This document shows positions 1 through 6,770 of a DNA stretch of 9,583 bases, piece after piece. The stretch spans positions 1 through 9,583 of the forward strand of contig CAJLPK010000062.1 of NCBI GenBank assembly GCA_905208455.1, in the 5' to 3' direction. Made by a program: the position numbers and the translations under genes. This DNA comes from an uncultured Bacillota bacterium (lineage in GTDB: Bacteria; Bacillota; Clostridia; Christensenellales; QAND01). Position 1 is the first letter of the stretch. Every line of letters begins with the position of its first letter. The notes below the pieces were generated by a model. That model worked only from the letters and a program-made list of their open reading frames with translations. It was not told the DNA's origin and did no database searches.

Positions 1-1
1 C

Positions 2-1588
2 GATAATGGAGTGATTCTGTCGACGGGGCTTCAAATGCTTGCCATTGCACTCGTAGGGGCTGTGTGCACCATTGCCGCAGGCTTTTTGGCCTCTAGGGTA
101 GCGACAGGCTATGCACGTGACCTGCGCAGTGCAGTGTTTGAAAAAGTGGAGAATTATTCTCTGAGCGAGTTTGATAAATTTTCAACCGCTTCATTGATTA
201 CGCGTACCACCAACGATGTGCAGCAGGTGCAGATGGTCATGATTATATTTTTGCGAATGATTGTATTGGCCCCTATTATGGCCATTGGTGGGCTGAGCAA
301 GGCAATCGCTAAAAATCCAAGTATGACATGGATCATTGCTGCCTCGGTGCTGTGCTTATTTGTGCTGATGGGCATTTTATTCTCAGTAGGCCTGCCTAAG
401 ATGAAACGCATGCAAAGCCTGGTGGATAAGCTAAATCTTGTAACAAGAGAAAATCTGACAGGTATGCGTGTAATCCGTGCGTTTAATACCGAGCTTTATG
501 AGGAAAAGCGCATTGATGATGCGAATCGAAATCTTACGAAAACCAGCCTATTTGTCAATCGTTTGATGGTCATTATGCAGCCTGTTATGATGCTGCTCAT
601 GAATCTGACCACGGTGCTTATCATTTGGGTAGGCGCCAATGCGGTGGGTGCAGGCAGTATGCAGGTAGGCGATATGATGGCCTTTATGCAGTACGCAATG
701 CAGATTATGTTCTCTTTCCTCATTGTTTCGATGATTTTTATCATGATTCCGCGTGCCTCGGTATCGGCTGGCCGTATTGCTGATGTATTGGAAACAGAGC
801 CTACCGTTTTAGACCCTGCAAGACCTGCAGAGCAAAGCGGTGCAAAGGGCTTGGTAGAGTTTGATGACGTTACATTTTGCTATCCTGGCGCGCAGGAGCC
901 GGCGCTGGAGCATATTTCCTTTACAGCAAAGCCAGGGGAAACAACGGCGATAATCGGCAGTACAGGCAGCGGAAAGTCCACAGTCATCAACCTGCTGCCC
1001 AGGTTTTATGATGCCACTGAAGGGGAGATTCGCATTGATGGCGTGCCGATTCGGCAGATGACACAGCACGGCTTACGCGATAAGATTGGCTTTGTGCCGC
1101 AAAAAGGAATCCTCTTTTCCGGAACGATTCGATCCAACATTACCTATGGCGCACATGGCCTTTCAGAAGATGAGATCTGGAAAGCGGCGGACATTGCCCA
1201 GGCCACGGAATTTATCTCCCGTTTGCCGGAGGGACTGGATACGCCTATATCACAAGGCGGCACCAATGTTTCAGGCGGACAGAAGCAGCGCCTGTCCATT
1301 GCAAGGGCATTGGCAAAACAACCAGAAATCTATATTTTTGATGATAGCTTTTCCGCTTTGGATTTCAAAACAGATGCGGCGCTGAGGAAGGCGCTGAAGG
1401 AAAATATAGACCAAGCCACAATGATCATTGTGGCACAGCGCATCAGCACGGTGGTGGATGCAGAGCAGATCATTGTACTGGATGAAGGAAAAATCGCTGG
1501 CAAAGGAACACATGAGCAGTTGATGCAAACCTGTGATGTGTACCGGGAAATTGCGCTGTCCCAGCTTTCAGAGGAGGAATTGGCATGA
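2..1588 (+). CDS. ABC exporter half-transporter, degenerate-site subunit (5' end cut by window edge)
   Basis: Membrane-fused ABC exporter subunit, probably the first half of a heterodimeric drug, lipid or peptide exporter. The frame is open to the left edge (codons for D, N, G precede a GTG at base 11, with no ribosome binding site), so the start and about 50-60 residues including the first membrane helix are missing. Numbered from the GTG as residue 1, five membrane segments lie at about 7-27, 76-98, 106-126, 186-208 and 225-247. The nucleotide-binding domain follows: A-loop Y291, Walker A GSTGSGKST 316-324, Q-loop Q364, intact signature SGGQ 421-424, Walker B with D445 where the catalytic glutamate is expected, and Q476 in place of the H-loop histidine. 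These two substitutions define a degenerate ATP site, as in the TM287, LmrC and BmrC type subunits. The stop overlaps the next start (ATGA), so partnership with the downstream gene is very likely. The substrate cannot be read from sequence. Confidence 0.95.
   Translation, partial: DNGVILSTGLQMLAIALVGAVCTIAAGFLASRVATGYARDLRSAVFEKVENYSLSEFDKFSTASLITRTTNDVQQVQMVMIIFLRMIVLAPIMAIGGLSKAIAKNPSMTWIIAASVLCLFVLMGILFSVGLPKMKRMQSLVDKLNLVTRENLTGMRVIRAFNTELYEEKRIDDANRNLTKTSLFVNRLMVIMQPVMMLLMNLTTVLIIWVGANAVGAGSMQVGDMMAFMQYAMQIMFSFLIVSMIFIMIPRASVSAGRIADVLETEPTVLDPARPAEQSGAKGLVEFDDVTFCYPGAQEPALEHISFTAKPGETTAIIGSTGSGKSTVINLLPRFYDATEGEIRIDGVPIRQMTQHGLRDKIGFVPQKGILFSGTIRSNITYGAHGLSEDEIWKAADIAQATEFISRLPEGLDTPISQGGTNVSGGQKQRLSIARALAKQPEIYIFDDSFSALDFKTDAALRKALKENIDQATMIIVAQRISTVVDAEQIIVLDEGKIAGKGTHEQLMQTCDVYREIALSQLSEEELA
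1571..1577 (+). promoter_or_regulatory. Ribosome binding site of the second ABC gene, inside the first
   Basis: GAGGAGG lies inside the last codons of the upstream gene, seven bases before the ATG at 1585. The ATG overlaps the upstream TGA as ATGA. This fixes the start and implies translational coupling, which fits equimolar production of the two halves of a heterodimer. Confidence 0.8.
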
Positions 1589-3573
1589 GTAATCGTCGTC
1601 CTCAAAAGGGGCCTATGGGCGGAGGGCCGGCAGCCACCAGGCCCGCAGAAAAGGCCAAGGATTTTAAGGGAACTTTCAAAAAACTGATGCGGTATATCCG
1701 TACCTATTGGTTTTCCTTGATTGTGATGCTGGTCTTTGCCGTCGCCAGCACGGTATTTACCATCATTGGCCCAAAGATTTTGGGAAATGCTACCAATAAG
1801 CTGGTGGAAGGTATAAGCCAACAGATGGTTTACGACAAAGTGACAGAACAGCTTCCACAGGGGCTGACGCTGCCGAAAGGCACCACAGGCGCTGACCTGA
1901 TGGATCTAATGCCGCAGGAGCAGAAAGAAAAGCTTAGTGAATCTCAGACGGAAATGCTGATGGATATGAGCTTTGACCAAAGGCCCTCCATTGATTTTTC
2001 CGGCATTGCCTATATCCTGTTATGGTTGGTAGGGCTGTATATTTTAAGCTCCATCTTCAATTATATCCAAGGATTTGTGACGACGGGCGTTTCGCAGAAG
2101 GTGGCTTACAGCTTAAGGCGGGATATTGCCGCAAAGATGAATCGAATGCCGTTGAAATATTTTGACCGTACCAGCCATGGCGATGTGCTAAGCCGCATTA
2201 CAAATGATGTCGATACCGTGGCGCAATCGCTGAACCAGTCGATCTCTCAGCTCGTAACAGCGGTGACTACGATTTTGGGCGTATTGGTTATGATGCTAAG
2301 CATTTCCTTTACAATGACAATTGTCGCTGTTTTGGTGCTTCCGATATCCATGCTGGTTGTCCGTATTGTTGTCAAGCATTCGCAGAAAAATTTCGTTGGC
2401 CAACAAAATGCACTAGGGGATCTTAACGGACATGTAGAAGAAATGTATGGCGGCCATCTGGTAATGAAGGTATTCAACGGTGAAAAGGATTCACTGGATG
2501 AGTTTCACGAGCTGAACGATACGCTGTATCAAAACGCTTGGAAAGCTCAATTTCTTTCCGGCCTGATGATGCCCGTATTAAACTTTGTCAGCAATTTAGG
2601 CTATGTAGGCGTCTGTGTGCTGGGCGGGTATCTTGCGACCAAGCAGGTTGTGGAGATTGGCGATATTCAGGCATTTATCCAATATGTCCGCAATTTCAAC
2701 CAACCCATTACGCAAACTGCCAATATGGCGAACCTGCTGCAGTCCACAATGGCAGCAGCGGAACGCGTCTTTGTATTCCTCGATGAAGAAGAAGAGCCGC
2801 AGGAAAACGAGCATCCGGTAAGGCTGGATCATGTGGAAGGCAAGGTCGAATTTGATCATGTTGTCTTTGGCTACAATGAAGATAAAATTGTAATCAAGGA
2901 TTTCAATGCGACGGTGAAGCCTGAGCAAAAAGTGGCGATTGTAGGGCCGACAGGCGCTGGCAAGACCACTATGGTCAATCTGTTGATGCGTTTTTATGAT
3001 GTTAACAGCGGAGCCATTCGCGTGGATGGCGTCAATATCCAGGATATGAGCCGGAAAGATCTACGGTCATTGTTTGGCATGGTTCTCCAGGATACCTGGC
3101 TGTTTGGCGGGAGCATCCGTGATAATATTGCGTATGGCCGGCTGGATGCTACCGATGAACAGATTGAGCAAGCGGCAAGGGCGGCGCATGTAGACCATTT
3201 TGTGCGCACGCTTCCGGAGGGATATGATACTGAGCTGAATGAGGAAGCCTCTAACATTTCACAGGGCCAAAGGCAGCTTTTGACCATTGCGCGTGCGTTG
3301 TTGGCGGATCCGCCCATCCTGATTTTGGATGAAGCAACCAGCTCGGTGGATACGCGCACAGAGGTTTTGATACAGAAGGCCATGGAAACGCTGATGAAGG
3401 GCCGTACAAGCTTTATCATTGCTCATAGACTATCCACGATCAAGGATGCAGATATGATCCTAGTGATGAAGGAAGGCAATATTGTAGAGCAGGGAACGCA
3501 TACGGAGTTGCTGGATAAGGGCGGTTTTTATGCTGAACTGTATAACAGCCAATTTTCAGAAGAAGCGGAGTAA
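1585..3573 (+). CDS. ABC exporter half-transporter, catalytic-site subunit with long extracytoplasmic loop
   Basis: Second half of the heterodimeric exporter, 662 residues, longer than the usual 570-600. A basic, Gly/Pro-rich N-terminal tail (1-30) precedes membrane segments at about 41-62, 140-165, 219-241, 243-263, 323-351 and 358-385. The first two segments are separated by about 75 polar residues (66-138) rich in Glu, Gln and Met, which by topology lie outside the membrane. In the nucleotide-binding domain: A-loop Y430, Walker A GPTGAGKTT 454-462, Q-loop Q502, Walker B ILILDE ending in the catalytic E583, and H-loop H614 are all canonical. The signature is SQGQ (559-562) instead of SGGQ. 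Combined with the upstream partner, this gives one full ATP site (these Walker motifs plus the partner's SGGQ) and one degenerate site. A bidirectional terminator follows the stop at once. The family is clear; the cargo is unknown. Confidence 0.96.
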   Translation: MSNRRPQKGPMGGGPAATRPAEKAKDFKGTFKKLMRYIRTYWFSLIVMLVFAVASTVFTIIGPKILGNATNKLVEGISQQMVYDKVTEQLPQGLTLPKGTTGADLMDLMPQEQKEKLSESQTEMLMDMSFDQRPSIDFSGIAYILLWLVGLYILSSIFNYIQGFVTTGVSQKVAYSLRRDIAAKMNRMPLKYFDRTSHGDVLSRITNDVDTVAQSLNQSISQLVTAVTTILGVLVMMLSISFTMTIVAVLVLPISMLVVRIVVKHSQKNFVGQQNALGDLNGHVEEMYGGHLVMKVFNGEKDSLDEFHELNDTLYQNAWKAQFLSGLMMPVLNFVSNLGYVGVCVLGGYLATKQVVEIGDIQAFIQYVRNFNQPITQTANMANLLQSTMAAAERVFVFLDEEEEPQENEHPVRLDHVEGKVEFDHVVFGYNEDKIVIKDFNATVKPEQKVAIVGPTGAGKTTMVNLLMRFYDVNSGAIRVDGVNIQDMSRKDLRSLFGMVLQDTWLFGGSIRDNIAYGRLDATDEQIEQAARAAHVDHFVRTLPEGYDTELNEEASNISQGQRQLLTIARALLADPPILILDEATSSVDTRTEVLIQKAMETLMKGRTSFIIAHRLSTIKDADMILVMKEGNIVEQGTHTELLDKGGFYAELYNSQFSEEAE

Positions 3574-3577
3574 ATAA

Positions 3578-3610
3578 AAAAGCGCAGCTTTTATAGCTGC
3601 GCTTTTGTTT
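3578..3610. terminator. Bidirectional rho-independent terminator between convergent operons
   Basis: AGCGCAGCT (3581-3589) pairs with AGCTGCGCT (3595-3603) around a five-base loop, extended by A/T pairs to 12 bp (3578-3589 with 3595-3606). A T-run follows on the plus strand and an A-run precedes it, so the minus strand also ends in U's. It sits between the ABC operon and the convergent glycosyltransferase cassette and can serve both. Confidence 0.9.
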
Positions 3611-3619
3611 ACAAAAAAT

Positions 3620-4414
3620 TCATACCTGATTGCTATCTGCGCTTTTTGCGTATTTCTTCATCAGCCATTTTGCAATAAAGGCAGGCCAGTAACGGCGGAA
3701 AATTGCATAGTCCTCCTGAAAGCGTTGCCCATCTGCCTCCAGTTGCTTGGTTGTCTCTGAATCCTCGTGGATCCTATGGAGCATTAAAACCTCCGGAACA
3801 TAAACAAAGGATCCTTTTTTCTGTGCCAAGCGATTCCAGGCATCCCAATCCAGGCTGCAGGCCATGGATTCGTCAAAAAGAAAATCGGGATAAGCGGACT
3901 TATGCAGGCATACAGAAGGACAACAAATAGCGTTGCCTATGGAAAGTGCCCGGTTTCGCATGAATTTACTATGCCAAAATAATTTAGGCTTAATCAGCGC
4001 ATTGATCATGCGCTTAATCTTTAGATTTTTATTCTCCGTTATAACAGCGCCGTTTCGCAGCTCGCCATAGTCCGTAAATAGGATCAAAGGCTCTTTGGCT
4101 CTTTGACAATATTCCTTTAATCGCTTTAGATAGTCCGGTTGGTAAACATCATCCTGGTGCGCGATGGTTACAAAATCAGTGTTGGCGCAGGAAACTGCAA
4201 AATTCCAGTCCCGCCCAATCCCGCTTGGTTTATCACTGATAAAGAGCGGCACACAAAACTCCTCTGCTAAAGAACGTATCGTATCGTTAGGCGTTGAGGT
4301 TGCCATTAGAATACGAGACGGCACTGTTTGCTTAGCTAGGGAAGACAGGCAGTCCCGCAAAAAAGGGCTTTCCTTATAAGCGCAGACAACAAACGTATGG
4401 GAAAACTCATTCAT
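3620..4414 (-). CDS. Family 2 glycosyltransferase (GT-A fold)
   Basis: Cytoplasmic inverting glycosyltransferase, 264 residues, last gene of a three-gene minus-strand cassette. The start at 4414 is preferred over an in-frame ATG at 4450 because AAAGAGG (4424-4430) lies nine bases before it and the encoded MNEFSHTFVVCAYKE matches a GT2 beginning. The N-terminal nucleotide-sugar fold carries FVVCAYKES (8-16) and the metal-binding HQDDVY around D88-D89. The C-terminal half has DWDAW (189-193) and the LHRIHEDSETT segment (212-222), typical of GT2 enzymes that transfer sugars onto polysaccharide or lipid-linked acceptors. There is no membrane helix; the tail is basic (WLMKKYAK). Its first eight bases overlap the end of the DUF2304 gene, indicating coupled translation. 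Donor and acceptor sugars cannot be told from sequence. An alternative role is capsule or teichoic-acid decoration. Confidence 0.9.
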   Translation of the reverse strand: MNEFSHTFVVCAYKESPFLRDCLSSLAKQTVPSRILMATSTPNDTIRSLAEEFCVPLFISDKPSGIGRDWNFAVSCANTDFVTIAHQDDVYQPDYLKRLKEYCQRAKEPLILFTDYGELRNGAVITENKNLKIKRMINALIKPKLFWHSKFMRNRALSIGNAICCPSVCLHKSAYPDFLFDESMACSLDWDAWNRLAQKKGSFVYVPEVLMLHRIHEDSETTKQLEADGQRFQEDYAIFRRYWPAFIAKWLMKKYAKSADSNQV

Positions 4415-4760
4415 GATTTTGTGCCTCTTTTTCAAACTCATCCATAGCAATTTTTTGAGCCATCTGATTGGTTTTTTGCTGCCACTGGGAAATCCGAATG
4501 GTAATCCAAAATTGTTTTAGAGAAATCATCCCAATAAAGAACAACAATAAAAAGCTAAACGGAGTTTCAAGCCCTAAAATACGAGAGAAAAAGTATGGGA
4601 TCTGCGGGAAGATACTCAGAATTAACAAAAGGCCCGAAAATACCACCCAGTAGATAGAATCTGTGATATTCAATTTGGATTTTCGTATTTTATATAGAAT
4701 ATAAATGAGAATCAATAAAGAAACAACAATCAATACAATACGAAGCTTTAAGTCAATCAT
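4407..4760 (-). CDS. DUF2304 family small membrane protein
   Basis: A 117-residue integral membrane protein of the DUF2304 type. Three hydrophobic helices lie at about 7-23, 36-53 and 66-83, with a basic KIRKSK turn after the first and a long polar, charged C-terminal tail (about 92-117). Members typically sit beside GT2 polyprenyl-phosphate sugar synthases. The streptococcal example GacJ binds GacI and stimulates it. The same role is inferred here because the gene begins inside the stop codon of a DPM-like GT2 (ATGA) and ends overlapping a second GT2. GGAGGG at 4771-4776, ten bases upstream, supports the start. By hand count the last 300 bases of its sense-strand start region (4441-4740) are only about 33 percent GC, clearly lower than the flanking genes. 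It has no catalytic motif of its own. Confidence 0.85.
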   Translation of the reverse strand: MIDLKLRIVLIVVSLLILIYILYKIRKSKLNITDSIYWVVFSGLLLILSIFPQIPYFFSRILGLETPFSFLLLFFIGMISLKQFWITIRISQWQQKTNQMAQKIAMDEFEKEAQNHE

Positions 4761-5467
4761 GCGGCTTCTTCCCTCCGCCTACGAAATAGATTGATAAAGG
4801 AGATAGAAACGAACATACGGAGCATATAGCGCATAGAGCTCATCAAAGTAAAATAGCTTGTCCCAGCTTCGCGTTCGTTCATTTCAACTTGAACCTCGGC
4901 AAACTTTGCACCGTTACGGACAAAATATGCCCAGGTATCAGGCTCGGCACCGCAATTCATATCAAAGGCGATCTGGTGCATGATTTTACGGTTTACCAGC
5001 CGCATACCACTGGTAGGGTCAGTAAACCGTTTGCCAGTGGTTAAACGAAAAATGGCACTGATAATGCGAGAGCCCATCATACGGAGGCTATATCCCTTTT
5101 TTTTATCAAGGAATCGAGAGCCAATGACAATATCGTAGCTCTCCTCTTGCATTTTTCGCAGCATAGGAAGAATATATCGGGCATTGTGCTGTCCATCGCC
5201 ATCAAAGGGCATAGCAGATTGATAACCGTTTAGATAAGCAAATTTGTTCCCCGTCTGAAAAACGCCGTCCAATCCTAAGTTTACAGGAAGCGACATACAA
5301 GGAATCCCTTTTTGATGGCATATTTCTGCGGTACGATCCGTAGACCCATCATCAATGACAAGGAAATCAATCTCTGGGACATTGGTCCGCAGATCATTGG
5401 CCACCTTTTCTATGTTTTCCTCCTCATTGTGTGCAGGGATGAAAACAAGCAACTCCTTTTGATTCAT
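4757..5467 (-). CDS. Polyprenyl-phosphate glycosyltransferase, DPM1-like GT2
   Basis: GT2 enzyme resembling dolichol-phosphate mannose synthase, expected to move a sugar from a nucleotide donor onto a polyprenyl phosphate at the inner membrane face. 236 residues from the ATG at 5467. An in-frame ATG at 5491 would add eight residues, but the inner one has GGGGG at 5475-5479 and begins at the conserved LLVFIPAHNEE. Motifs: PAHNEEENI 11-19, IDDGSTD 38-44, the DxD-containing FDGDGQH (D89, D91) 88-94, GSRF 116-119, TDPTSGMR 149-156 and the REAGTSY element 199-205. There are no strong C-terminal transmembrane helices, only an amphipathic stretch (about 214-228) and an arginine-rich tail, so membrane attachment may depend on the DUF2304 partner encoded next. 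This is the first gene of the cassette. The sugar carried is not predictable; GlcNAc, glucose or mannose are all possible. Confidence 0.92.
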   Translation of the reverse strand: MNQKELLVFIPAHNEEENIEKVANDLRTNVPEIDFLVIDDGSTDRTAEICHQKGIPCMSLPVNLGLDGVFQTGNKFAYLNGYQSAMPFDGDGQHNARYILPMLRKMQEESYDIVIGSRFLDKKKGYSLRMMGSRIISAIFRLTTGKRFTDPTSGMRLVNRKIMHQIAFDMNCGAEPDTWAYFVRNGAKFAEVQVEMNEREAGTSYFTLMSSMRYMLRMFVSISFINLFRRRREEAA

Positions 5468-5519
5468 AGAGATTCCCCCAAAGCTCTCCATATGATACCC
5501 ATTTTATATGTTACCCTAA

Positions 5520-5573
5520 ATTTTAGCATATTTGTGCCTAATTTACCAGTAATCTTCGAGAACCCCTATTATA
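5520..5573 (-). promoter_or_regulatory. Candidate promoter region of the glycosyltransferase cassette
   Basis: Two possible -10 elements read on the minus strand. One is TGCTAAAAT (5520-5528), an extended -10 without a good -35, which would give a leader of about 45 bases. The other is a perfect TATAAT at 5568-5573, overlapping the stop codon of the upstream Nim-like gene, again without a convincing -35. I see no terminator hairpin between that gene and the cassette, so read-through is also possible. Confidence 0.4.
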
Positions 5574-6045
5574 CACGTTTTTTGAAAGAAAGCTCGTTCA
5601 CAGAAACAGAAAATACGCAAGTTTTTTGCAGCATGGGACGTGGAAATTCCCAGCTTTGGCCAGGTGCATAATGGGCCATCAAAGCATCCAATGCAATGCG
5701 CTTTTCATCCAGATCCTCTATCAGCTTAGCCTGTCCGGTTCCTATGATGCTGGCATAACGCATACTAAACCCACAGGCCTGTGCTGCCGGCGCAACCTGT
5801 ACATAATCATCCATTTCAAAGCAGACCAGAGGGTTAGCAGAGAGATAGGAAAGCTTGCGTCCCTCCTGCGCACTGTGGAAATACAAGGTGTTCAAGCGCC
5901 CTGTATCATCAAAATGCATACCATAGGAGAGGGGAACAAGATATGGCTGGCTGCCGTCACAAAGTGCCAAACGGCATACCTGACAATGTGTCAGGAAATC
6001 CCGGATATCCTGGGGATCCTTTACTTCAAATTCACTCCTGCGCAT
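5569..6045 (-). CDS. Pyridoxamine 5'-phosphate oxidase / Nim-like flavin-binding protein
   Basis: Split-barrel FMN-binding protein of the pyridoxamine 5'-phosphate oxidase superfamily, in the group that includes nitroimidazole-resistance (Nim) proteins, 158 residues. The start ATG at 6045 is chosen because AAAGGAG (6056-6062) precedes it by ten bases; a TTG at 6066 is the only longer alternative. Seen in the protein: MRRSEFEV beginning, CRLALCDG (24-31), PYLVPLSYG (34-42), LYFHSA with H57, then NPLVCFEMD (71-79) and the IIGTGQAKLIED strand (100-111), all in the order usual for this group. It probably acts in the cytoplasm as a flavin reductase or binding protein. Whether it reduces nitro-drugs cannot be judged, since most homologues in anaerobes have no known substrate. 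It has its own promoter and is separated from the ferritin-like gene by a terminator. Confidence 0.88.
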   Translation of the reverse strand: MRRSEFEVKDPQDIRDFLTHCQVCRLALCDGSQPYLVPLSYGMHFDDTGRLNTLYFHSAQEGRKLSYLSANPLVCFEMDDYVQVAPAAQACGFSMRYASIIGTGQAKLIEDLDEKRIALDALMAHYAPGQSWEFPRPMLQKTCVFSVSVNELSFKKRV

Positions 6046-6076
6046 AATATACTGTCTCCTTTCCAAAGATAAGCCT

Positions 6077-6082
6077 ATTATA
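6077..6082 (-). promoter_or_regulatory. -10 box of the Nim-like gene
   Basis: A perfect TATAAT on the minus strand, lying between the terminator of the ferritin-like gene and the AAAGGAG of the Nim-like gene. No good -35 is seen at 16-18 bases. Transcription would begin near 6070, giving a short leader of about 25 bases. Confidence 0.5.
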
Positions 6083-6120
6083 TATGATTTTTAGCTATGA
6101 GGCTATCTTTAGCCGGAATA

Positions 6121-6143
6121 AAAAAGGGCCCGCAGGCCCTTTT
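6121..6143 (-). terminator. Rho-independent terminator after the ferritin-like gene
   Basis: Minus-strand stem AAAAGGGCC/GGCCCTTTT (6135-6143 with 6122-6130), loop of four bases (6131-6134), followed by TTTTTATT. It lies ten bases past the stop of the ferritin-like gene and separates it from the Nim-like gene. Confidence 0.88.
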
Positions 6144-6152
6144 GATACGCTG

Positions 6153-6680
6153 TTAAGAAAGAGCGCCGCGCTGCCACAAAGCCAAGGTTTGACAAAAGAT
6201 ACGGACATGCTGTTCCTCATCCAGGATAATACGTTGGATATTTTGCTGTACAGACACATCATCAATGAGGCATAAATGCCGTCGATAATTCTCGATTGCC
6301 TTTTTTTCTCCTTGGATATTTTCATAAATCAGCGTGGGGAAGCTGCATTGATAATCGACATTTTGGCCGCTCCAAAAGTGCCCCATTGTGGGATTGGAGT
6401 GGGCACGGTAACGCGGATCACCGCCTAATTTGAAAATCAGCTGTGCCAAAATGTCAAGATGATGCATCTCTGTCATGCCGATTTTAGAAAGCTCTTTGGC
6501 AAAGTCCGGAAAAGCCTGCATGAGCACAACAGATTGATATTCATACTTTGTAATGGCAGTGAGCTCACTGACAATGCCTGCATAATCCTCCATTAAGATT
6601 TGTGCATAATGCGGATTGGGCTTAGGGTCAATGGGGGGATAGGGAGGAAGAACTGAATGATGCTCCTTTGTATGCTCCAT
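6153..6680 (-). CDS. Ferritin-like di-metal domain protein
   Basis: Four-helix-bundle ferritin-like protein, 175 residues, related to bacterioferritin, rubrerythrin and manganese-catalase type proteins. The ATG at 6680 is preferred over one at 6713 because AAAGGAG (6690-6696) sits nine bases before it. Di-iron or di-manganese ligands can be read in the usual order: E39 in helix 1, E71xxH74 in helix 2 (TEMHHLDIL), E115 in helix 3 (NIQGEKKAI), E145xxH148 in helix 4 (DEEQHV). An N-terminal extension of about 25 residues is rich in His and Pro (EHTKEHHSV, PPYPPIDPKPNP) and precedes the bundle. There is no rubredoxin domain or haem-binding methionine site that I can identify. It is probably a cytoplasmic peroxide-handling or metal-handling enzyme; the exact activity (catalase, peroxidase, storage, spore coat) is open. 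It is divergent from the SDR gene. Confidence 0.87.
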   Translation of the reverse strand: MEHTKEHHSVLPPYPPIDPKPNPHYAQILMEDYAGIVSELTAITKYEYQSVVLMQAFPDFAKELSKIGMTEMHHLDILAQLIFKLGGDPRYRAHSNPTMGHFWSGQNVDYQCSFPTLIYENIQGEKKAIENYRRHLCLIDDVSVQQNIQRIILDEEQHVRIFCQTLALWQRGALS

Positions 6681-6707
6681 ATGTATTTTCTCCTTTCTCG
6701 TAGATGA

Positions 6708-6747
6708 TTGCATAGCGGAATATGCTATACTAAAATAAACTATTCAA
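6708..6747. promoter_or_regulatory. Interlocked divergent promoters, ferritin-like (-) and SDR (+)
   Basis: Plus strand: TTGCAT (6708-6713), 17-base spacer, TAAAAT (6731-6736); an alternative extended -10 is TGCTATACT (6723-6731). Minus strand: TTGAAT (6742-6747), 17-base spacer, CATATT (6719-6724). The -10 of each falls in the spacer of the other, so the two polymerases would compete. A short imperfect inverted repeat, ATAGC (6712-6716) with GCTAT (6724-6728), lies across the overlap and could be an operator. Confidence 0.45.
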
Positions 6748-6770
6748 TTTAGGTGAAAGGGGAAACAGAG

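Noticed and set aside
11..13. GTG at base 11 as the true start of the first ABC gene
   Set aside because: The frame is open upstream to the edge, there is no ribosome binding site, and the first membrane helix would be missing.
1330..1821. Minus-strand open frame across the ABC gene junction
   Set aside because: Antisense shadow of two well-supported ABC genes, with Cys/Ser-rich translation typical of reverse-frame noise.
2994..3419. Minus-strand open frame within the second ABC gene
   Set aside because: Antisense to the nucleotide-binding domain; no domain of its own.
5474..5568. Possible riboswitch or attenuator in the leader of the glycosyltransferase cassette
   Set aside because: I could find no convincing stem-loop or conserved motif in this AT-rich leader.
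5626..6072. Plus-strand open frame opposite the Nim-like gene
   Set aside because: No recognisable domain, and the opposite strand encodes a clear PNPOx-type protein with a strong ribosome binding site.
6084..6275. Small plus-strand open frame over the terminator and the end of the ferritin-like gene
   Set aside because: It runs through a terminator hairpin and antisense to a clear gene; no ribosome binding site.
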